The translations under genes were made by a program, and so were the position numbers. From Spirosoma fluviale (lineage in GTDB: Bacteria > Bacteroidota > Bacteroidia > Cytophagales > Spirosomataceae), in the NCBI GenBank assembly GCA_945860325.1, contig CAMARL010000049.1:1-11366 (forward strand): 11,366 nt of DNA, read 5' to 3'. The notes beneath the pieces are model-generated. The model made no database searches. It saw only the letters and a list, made by a program, of their open reading frames with translations, and had not been told where the DNA came from. Below, piece after piece: positions 1-6,435 of the stretch. The stretch's first letter is position 1. Each line of letters opens with the position of its first letter.

Positions 1-1
1 A

Positions 2-2293
2 AAATCATATGAATTGTCTATTTCGCACAAGGGGACTTTGAAGAACGAAAAACAAGATTTCTCTTTGATTGTCTCAGGAATTGGCGGAAAAGCCTATTGT
101 GCGATTACGCCCACAAGCCCACAAAATCTTATCAAGTCTTTGGCCGTTGACACCTATTCAAACACCGTATCAACCACACAAGACTTTACCTCCACGCCTA
201 TTCCATTAGAATTAGGTGGATCGAGCGACCTTAAATTAACCTTCTCAAGTACGGCCAGCAAAAAAATAAAAGTCGTCGTAGACTGGAACCAAGACGGAGA
301 CTTCGAGGATTCAAATGAGATTATGTTGGCCAGTGACTTAATCACCACGGATAGCTACACGGCAAAATTTAAAGTACCGTCCAACCTAAGTATAAATCAA
401 TATTTCAGGATGAGGGTGGTCAGTGAACTAGGGAATTCATCTACGAATGTGTGCGGCAATTTAGGAACCGGTGAATCTGAAGAATATGTTATTCAACTCA
501 TTCAAGCCTCAAATGATGTAGGTATTATGTCTATTTCCAATCCAACGAATAGTTATTGCGCCACAAACGGTTCCGCATCACTCTTGGTCCGAGTGAAAAA
601 CTATGGAAGTAAATCACAAAATAATATCCCCATCACGTTAAATTATTACCTTGAAAATAACTTGCAGGGTAGTCTTACAGGCAAAATATCAAAAATCGAT
701 GCGGGCAACGAGCAAATTATTACGGTAACCGGAACTGCTAATTGGATCGCAGGGAAAACATATACATTCAAAGCGATTTCAAATCTAGATGTCGATCAAA
801 ATACAAATAATGATTTACTGAGTACCAGCCAAATTATTGAAAATCCACAAGCACCAGTGGGAACAGGTTTGTTTTGCTCAGGGGCAAGTACATTAAATTT
901 AAGTGCGTCTCAGGGATATCCGCTTTGGTACAGCAATAATGTTTTGGTAGCCTCAGGTACGACTGCCACCGCTCCATACTCAACGAATTTCACAGTAGGC
1001 TCTAATGACTTTTCAGGCTCGATGAAGCCTCTAACAAAAAAGGACTTTGGCTCAGGTTCCTATTATGAAAATTTTGGACCGGCGCCTATATTTGACATCA
1101 AAGTTCCCATCGTATTACAATCAGCGAGGGTCTATGTCGGCACATCGGGCACCATCACTTTTGATGTTTTCAACTATGAAAGTGGTGAATTAATCTCATC
1201 AGTAACCAAAGATTTAACGGCTACCAGAACGCAAACAAATTCAACCAAAGTGAATAACCAATTGACCGACGACAAAAACGATCCCGGCCAGGTAGTTGAG
1301 CTAAATTTATCCTTTCCAAAACCTGGAACCTATATCCTTGCACAATCATGCAGCAATGGGGCGACGATATTCCGAAGTAATAAATCATTATCGGACACGG
1401 TAAATACCCCTACAAATCTGGGCTATCCTTATACAATCCCTAGTATTTTATCCATGACGGGGGCTTTATTTAATGGGGCGCCCATCACCACCGGATACTA
1501 TTATTTTTACGATATGAAGTTCAAATCGCTTGGATGTCCAAGTCCACGAGCAACGGTCAATATAACGACTTCAAAAACTCCTGAAGTGAGTATAAATCCT
1601 GTAGGCAGTCAAACAATCTGCTTGCTTGGTTCTCTACTCATTACGGCAAAATCGACAGACAACCCTAGTTATCAATGGCTATTAAATGGAGCCGCTATCA
1701 GTGGAGCTAATTCAGCCAGCTATAATGCGAATAAAACAGGTGCCTATCAAGTGAAATCGACCATTGGTGGGTTATGTTCAAGTACATCAAATACCTTGAA
1801 TTTGACCATTTCGAATCCCTTGCCTCCGGTCATTACTTACTTAGATGGAACCATGAAAATAGTGGGGACTGGAACCATTCAATGGTATGTAAATGGGGCT
1901 ATCATCCCTGGCGCCACCACATCTACCTACACTCCCGTTCAAAGTGGTTTATACTCGGTTTTCCTGAAAGATGTGAACGGCTGTAGCGCGACGTCCGATT
2001 TATTGACGATCAATATATTGGCGACAGAAAAAGAAAATCCTTTTTCAAACTACGTTGCTTTTCCAAATCCGGCCATTGATTTGCTAAATGTAGGATTACC
2101 AAAGGCCATTGCAGGTACTTATGCGATTGAAATTATTGATATGCATGGAAGGATTTTCCTCACGGATAAAATTCGTCTAGAGCCTGGTGCGAACCAATTG
2201 AAAATTGACATTTCTAAGATTCCCGTGGGTACTTATCTGGTACGATTGCCTGAAATCGTAAACCAACCTAGCATGAAGTTTATTAAAAACTAA
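2..2293 (+). CDS. T9SS-exported multidomain protein, 5'-truncated (probable tail of a secreted S8-type peptidase)
   Basis: Partial gene. The frame is open to the left edge (codons at 2-13 read K-S-Y-E), so the TTG at 14 is not a real start. The first residues, around SHKGTL..QDFSLIVSGI (14-82), resemble the segment that follows the catalytic domain in Bacteroidota secreted subtilisin-like peptidases; this is recalled family knowledge. Next comes a GEVED-type domain at about 218-502, with DWNQDGDFED, a RMRV strand, a CG pair and GESEEY near its end. A CARDB-like beta domain follows at about 515-840. An Ig-like segment starts near 900 (PLWYSNN) and resumes near 1535 (GCPSPRATV), apparently split by a jelly-roll-like insertion. 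Two tandem Ig-like repeats lie at about 1574-2020. The end (2036-2290; FPNPA, GTYLVRL, final KFIKN) is a type A T9SS sorting domain, so the protein is expected outside the cell or anchored on its surface. No catalytic triad is visible in this part. The TAA stop overlaps the stop of the convergent gene. Confidence 0.85.
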   Translation, partial: KSYELSISHKGTLKNEKQDFSLIVSGIGGKAYCAITPTSPQNLIKSLAVDTYSNTVSTTQDFTSTPIPLELGGSSDLKLTFSSTASKKIKVVVDWNQDGDFEDSNEIMLASDLITTDSYTAKFKVPSNLSINQYFRMRVVSELGNSSTNVCGNLGTGESEEYVIQLIQASNDVGIMSISNPTNSYCATNGSASLLVRVKNYGSKSQNNIPITLNYYLENNLQGSLTGKISKIDAGNEQIITVTGTANWIAGKTYTFKAISNLDVDQNTNNDLLSTSQIIENPQAPVGTGLFCSGASTLNLSASQGYPLWYSNNVLVASGTTATAPYSTNFTVGSNDFSGSMKPLTKKDFGSGSYYENFGPAPIFDIKVPIVLQSARVYVGTSGTITFDVFNYESGELISSVTKDLTATRTQTNSTKVNNQLTDDKNDPGQVVELNLSFPKPGTYILAQSCSNGATIFRSNKSLSDTVNTPTNLGYPYTIPSILSMTGALFNGAPITTGYYYFYDMKFKSLGCPSPRATVNITTSKTPEVSINPVGSQTICLLGSLLITAKSTDNPSYQWLLNGAAISGANSASYNANKTGAYQVKSTIGGLCSSTSNTLNLTISNPLPPVITYLDGTMKIVGTGTIQWYVNGAIIPGATTSTYTPVQSGLYSVFLKDVNGCSATSDLLTINILATEKENPFSNYVAFPNPAIDLLNVGLPKAIAGTYAIEIIDMHGRIFLTDKIRLEPGANQLKIDISKIPVGTYLVRLPEIVNQPSMKFIKN

Positions 2294-3285
2294 CGGATTG
2301 TTTTGACCAAGTATCGGCCACTTGTTTTGCCGACTAACATGTCTTGCATGATATGAGGAGCTTCTTCCAAATGGATTGTTTTAACGATTTTATCCATTGG
2401 GAAATTCCATTCTTTAGAAAATTTATTCCACACTTTTTGCTTCAACTCCAAGGGAGAATCAGCCGAATAAATACCTAATAATCGAGCTCCTCTCAGTATA
2501 AATGGATAAATCTGCAAGTGTAAATCGACACTAGATGCCATGCCGCAAGCCGCCACTGATCCACCGGCCTTTAGACTTTTTAAAATTTTAATTAAGATGT
2601 CCCCTCCCACCGTATCAATCGCCCCTGAAAATCGCATGGAATAAAGTGCTTTAGATGTTTCGGCTAAAAACTCCTCGCGATCAATAATCTCATCCACGCC
2701 GATTGACTTCAAAAAACCGTGTAAGTCTTTTTTTCCTGTGATGGCAATGACTTCATAGCCCAAATGCTTTAACAATATAATACTACACATCCCCAAACCT
2801 CCGGTAGCACCACTCACCACGATAGGACCATGAATAGGGGCAATTCCATTTTGTTGCAAGGCCAACATGGCCATGCCGGCGGTCAAACCGGCGGTGCCAA
2901 TTTGCATCGATTTTTCGAGTGTTAGTCCTGAGGGTAATTTGATGATCCATGAGGATGGAACGGAAACGTACTCTGACAATCCTCCATGCGCATTCATGCC
3001 CAAATCGAAACCCGTAATGATGACTTGACTTCCAGGCTTAAACTTGCCCGCTGGGTCATTAATCACAATTCCTGCTGCATCTATCCCCGGAATATGAGGA
3101 AAATTTCTCGTAATGCCTCGATGGCCAGAGGAAGAGAGTGCATCTTTGTAATTTAATGAGGAATAAAAAACTTGTACAAGGACCTGCTCGGAATTTAAAA
3201 CATTCATGGGGATATTTGACAAAGACGTTACATAAGTACCATCTCCATTTTCACTCGTCCATAAGCCTTTAAAAGTTTCCATCAT
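2290..3285 (-). CDS. yhdH: YhdH/AcuI-family quinone oxidoreductase (acrylyl-CoA reductase-like)
   Basis: A 331-residue zinc-free medium-chain dehydrogenase/reductase, about the usual YhdH length (324-330). Family marks are YSSLNYKDAL (41-50), NFPHIPGIDAAG (61-72), the TGFDLG...HGGLSEY block (91-106), and the nucleotide-binding loop VSGATGGLGMCSI (157-169). The DTVGG stretch (224-228) is also typical. E. coli YhdH (AcuI) reduces acryloyl-CoA with NADPH; other members are annotated only as quinone oxidoreductases, so the substrate here is uncertain. The protein should be cytoplasmic. Translation starts at ATG-ATG directly after the TAA of the upstream methyltransferase, with no intergenic base and no clear Shine-Dalgarno, so translational coupling is likely. 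It is the last gene of a three-gene minus-strand run. Its TAG stop (2290-2292) overlaps the convergent T9SS gene's TAA, leaving no room for a terminator between them. Confidence 0.88.
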   Translation of the reverse strand: MMETFKGLWTSENGDGTYVTSLSNIPMNVLNSEQVLVQVFYSSLNYKDALSSSGHRGITRNFPHIPGIDAAGIVINDPAGKFKPGSQVIITGFDLGMNAHGGLSEYVSVPSSWIIKLPSGLTLEKSMQIGTAGLTAGMAMLALQQNGIAPIHGPIVVSGATGGLGMCSIILLKHLGYEVIAITGKKDLHGFLKSIGVDEIIDREEFLAETSKALYSMRFSGAIDTVGGDILIKILKSLKAGGSVAACGMASSVDLHLQIYPFILRGARLLGIYSADSPLELKQKVWNKFSKEWNFPMDKIVKTIHLEEAPHIMQDMLVGKTSGRYLVKTIR

Positions 3286-4023
3286 TTAGTTCTTTGTCCA
3301 AAGAAAAATCATTCGAGGCGAATTTTGATCATCAAATGAATTTAATTGATAATCGCCCAACATGCCAGTCCAAGTAAGACCCGAATTGAATGCATATTCC
3401 AAGAAATCCGATTTGGAAATCAATTCAACCTTTTCTTCAAAATGAAATGTCTCCTTTTGATCTGTAAAATCAATAGATTTATAGAGAAAACCATCTTTGG
3501 CCCAACGATTTATTTCAAATGATATGCCTTGTTTGATGACTGTTTCTTGGCCAACTAAATGCTTAAGCACATAAGTAGGATTAAAGAAATCCATTAAAAA
3601 AACACCTCCCGGCTTTAGTGCGGCACTTAATGAATCGAAAGCTGCTTGGTTATCGGATTTTACATCAAAATAACCAAAGCTGGTAAAGAAATTACAGACC
3701 CATTCATAGACTCCCGCATTAGGCAGTGGATCTCGAATATCATGTACAAAAAAAGATAAATGATCCGTTGAATAAAGATTAGCCGCCTCTATGTTTTTAG
3801 GGGACAAATCAAACCCGTCAACTTTAAATCCTAGTTCATGTAATGTTTTGGCATGCCTTCCTTGTCCGCATGCGGCATCTAAAACTAAGGTATTTTTGGG
3901 AGTTTTTAATTTTTGTTGAATGGCTTTTATGAACGCTGAAGCTTCATTTTCATCTCTTTGATCATATAAAATATGGTAATAGGGAGAGTCAAACCAGGTA
4001 CTAAACCATTTCATTTTAGACAT
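3286..4023 (-). CDS. Class I SAM-dependent methyltransferase
   Basis: A 245-residue cytoplasmic protein with a Rossmann-type methyltransferase fold. Motif I is VLDAACGQGRHAKTL (47-61), the glycine-rich SAM loop. FDLSPKNI (71-78) carries the acidic residue expected to hold the SAM ribose. HDIRDPLP (94-101) fits motif II, and LKPGGVFLMDFFNP (136-149) is the usual post-motif strand. The aromatic segment NFFTSFGYFD (111-120) and the C-terminal strands probably form the substrate pocket. Nothing in the sequence identifies the substrate (small molecule, lipid or sugar). The start ATG overlaps the fcl stop by one base (TAATG) and its own stop abuts yhdH, so it is almost certainly co-transcribed and coupled with both. 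A role in sugar or surface-glycan modification could be guessed from fcl, but yhdH does not support that, so I leave the function open. Confidence 0.82.
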   Translation of the reverse strand: MSKMKWFSTWFDSPYYHILYDQRDENEASAFIKAIQQKLKTPKNTLVLDAACGQGRHAKTLHELGFKVDGFDLSPKNIEAANLYSTDHLSFFVHDIRDPLPNAGVYEWVCNFFTSFGYFDVKSDNQAAFDSLSAALKPGGVFLMDFFNPTYVLKHLVGQETVIKQGISFEINRWAKDGFLYKSIDFTDQKETFHFEEKVELISKSDFLEYAFNSGLTWTGMLGDYQLNSFDDQNSPRMIFLWTKN

Positions 4024-4961
4024 TATTTACCCGCTTCATTCAATTTTAAAAAATTCTGATAGGCTAATTTAATGCCGTCTTCCAATGCTATTTTATGATG
4101 CCAACCAAGGCCATGAAGTTTAGAAACATCCATCAACTTCCTAGGCGTGCCATCTGGTTTTGAGTTATCCCAAACTATTTCACCCTGAAATCCTATGATT
4201 TGTTTCACAAGGGCTGCCAAATTTTTAATCGTCACATCTTCGCCGGTGCCTATATTGACCAACTCAGATTCATTGTAATTTTCCATTAAAAACAAACAGG
4301 CCTCCGCAAGATCGTCCGCATGCAAAAATTCTCGCATGGGCGATCCAGTTCCCCAAAGGGTCATTTCAGAAGCACTTTTTTCCTTGGCCTCGTGAAATTT
4401 TCGAATCATCGCAGGTAACACGTGTGAATTAACTAAATCGTAATTATCGTTTGTTCCGTATAAGTTCGTCGGCATGACCGATATAAAATTACATCCATAT
4501 TGGGCCCGATAGGCCTCACACATTTTAATTCCGGCAATTTTGGCAATCGCGTAGGGCTCGTTGGTCGGCTCTAAATACCCACTTAATAAATAGGATTCCT
4601 TCAGGGGTTGCGGGGCTAGTTTAGGGTAAATACAAGAAGACCCCAAGAACATTAATTTCTTAACTTTATTCAGATATGAACCATGGATAATGTTGTTTTG
4701 AATCGCTAAGTTTTCATATAGGAAATCTGCTCTATAGGTGTTATTTGCCATGATTCCGCCAACTTTCGCCGCGGCTAAAAACACATATTCCGGTTTTTCA
4801 ACTTCAAAAAAATCTGCGACTTGCTGCTGATTTCTTAAATCCAATTCAGCAGATGTCCGGGTCAATAAATTAGTGTACCCCAATGATGTTAATTTTCGAA
4901 CGATCGCGGACCCAACCATTCCTCGATGGCCAGCTACATATATTTTAGACTCTTTTTCCAA
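4023..4961 (-). CDS. fcl: GDP-L-fucose synthase (GDP-4-keto-6-deoxy-D-mannose epimerase/reductase)
   Basis: A 312-residue extended short-chain dehydrogenase, normal length for Fcl/WcaG. It epimerises and reduces GDP-4-keto-6-deoxymannose to GDP-L-fucose with NADPH, supplying fucose for surface polysaccharide. GHRGMVGS (11-18) is the dinucleotide loop, and LAAAKVGGIMAN (62-73) is typical. SSCIYP (108-113) and Y137-xxx-K141 are the catalytic Ser/Cys and Tyr/Lys; Cys110 and His180 fit the E. coli acid/base pair Cys109/His179, shifted by one. MREFLHADDLAEA (209-221) is also a family block. The start codon is TTG (4959-4961): an in-frame TAA lies five codons upstream and the next Met (residue 15) is inside the dinucleotide loop, so no ATG is possible. 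No Shine-Dalgarno is visible. It is the first gene of the minus-strand operon. Its usual partner gmd (GDP-mannose dehydratase) is not in the window. Confidence 0.93.
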   Translation of the reverse strand: MEKESKIYVAGHRGMVGSAIVRKLTSLGYTNLLTRTSAELDLRNQQQVADFFEVEKPEYVFLAAAKVGGIMANNTYRADFLYENLAIQNNIIHGSYLNKVKKLMFLGSSCIYPKLAPQPLKESYLLSGYLEPTNEPYAIAKIAGIKMCEAYRAQYGCNFISVMPTNLYGTNDNYDLVNSHVLPAMIRKFHEAKEKSASEMTLWGTGSPMREFLHADDLAEACLFLMENYNESELVNIGTGEDVTIKNLAALVKQIIGFQGEIVWDNSKPDGTPRKLMDVSKLHGLGWHHKIALEDGIKLAYQNFLKLNEAGK

Positions 4962-5040
4962 TTCAATAAATTTTTAATCCAACAACATTTTAAAATTTAA
5001 GCAAATTACATATTATCACGCATCTAATCATTTTAATTTC

Positions 5041-5048
5041 TAATTTTG
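5041..5048 (+). promoter_or_regulatory. Probable -7 box (TAnnTTTG) of the 5084-8599 operon
   Basis: TAATTTTG fits the Bacteroidota primary-sigma -7 consensus TAnnTTTG exactly and lies 35 bases before the ATG at 5084, giving a short leader. I see no good TTTG at the expected -33 position, so the call rests on one box. It lies in the 122-base divergent gap 4962-5083 between fcl and this operon. On the minus strand, for fcl, only a near match exists (TAATTTG, complement of 5002-5008, spacer one base short). Confidence 0.5.
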
Positions 5049-5083
5049 AGAAATTTTTTAGCGATCTGTGCGTTAATCCAAAC

Positions 5084-6037
5084 ATGAGTATTCGGAATTT
5101 ATATATTTTGTTATTTTGGCTCGTGGGCTCAATCGCCTATGGTCAAAACAACGCAATTACCTCCAACAAAAAGCCAGTAATTGACACGACCGTTAAATCC
5201 AAAGGAATTCTCGGAGGTAGACTATCGACTGGGCTAGAAAGTAGTGTAGATAAAATTAAGCAAGAAAGTGCGGAATGGAAAAAAGAAAGTCGTGCCTTTA
5301 TTGAAGAACTTGGGATTAAAGACATTGGGGTAAAAGCGAGTATCGCATCAAGGAAAATTAAGAAAAAATTGGTTGCTAAAGATGAGTACGCTAACATAAA
5401 GACAGACCGACGCTTAGGCCAATATGGAAGTGGAAACCGTAGTACGGTAGAAGAAATAAATGTGGTCAAATTTGTAGAAGATGAATCGCTTAGTACTTAT
5501 GCTCAAGAAATCTGGTGGTTTGATCCAAATCAGTCTCGCATCGTAAACTCATCCATTAAAGACAATAAAACTGCGCAAATCTGCCATGGTCCGTTCAAGA
5601 AAATAGTCAATAATGTCATTATTGAACAAGGATTTTTCTATATGGGAACAAAAGATGGTCGCTGGGAAACTTTTGGTCCCGAAAATGAGTTAGAGACTAA
5701 AGTGTATTATGAACGTGGCTTTTTAGCTGGTTCAATTATTACGTATCATGACGATGCAAAAAAGAAAATCAAGCAAGTAGTCCCAAATTTTTATGGAAAA
5801 ACAAGGGGCAATTATTTTTCTTTTTATCCGAGTAGTAATTTAAAGGAAGATGGTAAATTTGATGACTCAATCAGAATAGGCCGTTGGCGTGAATATTACG
5901 AATTCGGTACTGGAGGAAGATTAAAAAAAGAGTGGCGATATGGGAAAGATAAATTTGATGCAGCGGAACCCATATTAATGGTAGAGCGAGATTCCCAAGG
6001 GAAAATTATCTATCAGAATAATCAAAAATTTGATTAA
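5084..6037 (+). CDS. Exported protein with MORN/YwqK-like repeats, function unknown
   Basis: A 317-residue protein. Residues 1-20 form a signal peptide (short basic start, hydrophobic LYILLFWLVGSIA, likely cut after AYG before Q21), so it should be periplasmic or surface-exposed; no lipobox Cys is visible. Residues 35-110 are highly charged, rich in Lys and Glu, and may be partly helical. From about 165 to the end it has repeated short units of the MORN / YwqK type: GFFYMGTKDGRWETFG (183-198), a following YYERGFLAGSIITYHD unit, GNYFSFYPSSNLKEDGKF (242-259) and IGRWREYYEFGTGGRLKKEW (265-284). Such repeats are often labelled YwqK-family antitoxin in databases, but the signal peptide and lack of a toxin neighbour argue against that role. 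It is first in an apparent operon with a small exported protein, a SulP transporter and a carbonic anhydrase; its TAA overlaps the next ATG by one base. Confidence 0.78.
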   Translation: MSIRNLYILLFWLVGSIAYGQNNAITSNKKPVIDTTVKSKGILGGRLSTGLESSVDKIKQESAEWKKESRAFIEELGIKDIGVKASIASRKIKKKLVAKDEYANIKTDRRLGQYGSGNRSTVEEINVVKFVEDESLSTYAQEIWWFDPNQSRIVNSSIKDNKTAQICHGPFKKIVNNVIIEQGFFYMGTKDGRWETFGPENELETKVYYERGFLAGSIITYHDDAKKKIKQVVPNFYGKTRGNYFSFYPSSNLKEDGKFDDSIRIGRWREYYEFGTGGRLKKEWRYGKDKFDAAEPILMVERDSQGKIIYQNNQKFD

Positions 6038-6402
6038 TGAAAGTATTTTGTTTGTTTACGGTGTTGCTTTGGTCTCTTGGAATGATGTTATATTCCAAAG
6101 AAACCCAATTGGCCATTTCACCAATTAACACATCTCAATTTACTTGGCATACGGAAGAAAGTTTTCATGCCCATGGATCCACGCTCGAAATAAACACATC
6201 AAATAACGCTGAGGAAGAAAAAGATGACGAAGTAAATGATGAAGATGAATTTAATTTAAAGACTGTGTTTTTTAAAAAAGAAACTCCATTTACTCCTATA
6301 CATTTCTTAGAGAATTTAATTTCAATTCATTCGCAACCTAGGCTTTCAAAGCCCTTTTTAAAACCTCATTTCACCCCTCCAGACTTTAAATTGATTGCAT
6401 AA
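6037..6402 (+). CDS. Small exported acidic protein, function unknown
   Basis: A 121-residue protein I do not recognise. Residues 1 to about 20 are hydrophobic (FCLFTVLLWSLGMMLY) and look like a signal peptide or single membrane anchor. The middle is very acidic: 10 of the 13 residues 59-71 are Asp or Glu. His residues occur at 38, 44, 46, 89, 98 and 111, with HAH at 44-46, and could bind a metal, though this is only a guess. The C-terminal part (residues 80-121) is Pro- and Phe-rich and positively charged. The gene is coupled to the upstream exported protein by a TAATG overlap and is followed after 33 bases by the SulP gene. The tight spacing, and codon use that looks like the neighbours, support a real gene, but there is no family evidence. 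Confidence 0.62.
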   Translation: MKVFCLFTVLLWSLGMMLYSKETQLAISPINTSQFTWHTEESFHAHGSTLEINTSNNAEEEKDDEVNDEDEFNLKTVFFKKETPFTPIHFLENLISIHSQPRLSKPFLKPHFTPPDFKLIA

Positions 6403-6435
6403 ATTTCAATTTTTTAGAAATTATAAATAATCAAT

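Noticed and set aside
2308..2328. Small hairpin CAAGT...ACTTG followed by TTTT just after the T9SS gene stop
   Set aside because: A five-base stem with a seven-base loop inside yhdH coding sequence is too weak to call a terminator, though it could contribute slightly to ending the plus-strand transcript.
5143..5469. Minus-strand open frame of 108 codons opposite the MORN-like protein
   Set aside because: Antisense shadow of a gene with a signal peptide and tight operon spacing; no start context or family features.
5084..6402. Toxin-antitoxin pair made of the YwqK-like gene and the small downstream gene
   Set aside because: Both proteins start with signal-like sequences and share an operon with transporter and enzyme genes; the small protein has no toxin features.
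6402..6422. Inverted repeat AATTTC...GAAATT between the small exported gene and SulP
   Set aside because: Only a six-base, nearly all-AT stem with a nine-base loop and no T-run after it; too weak for a terminator.
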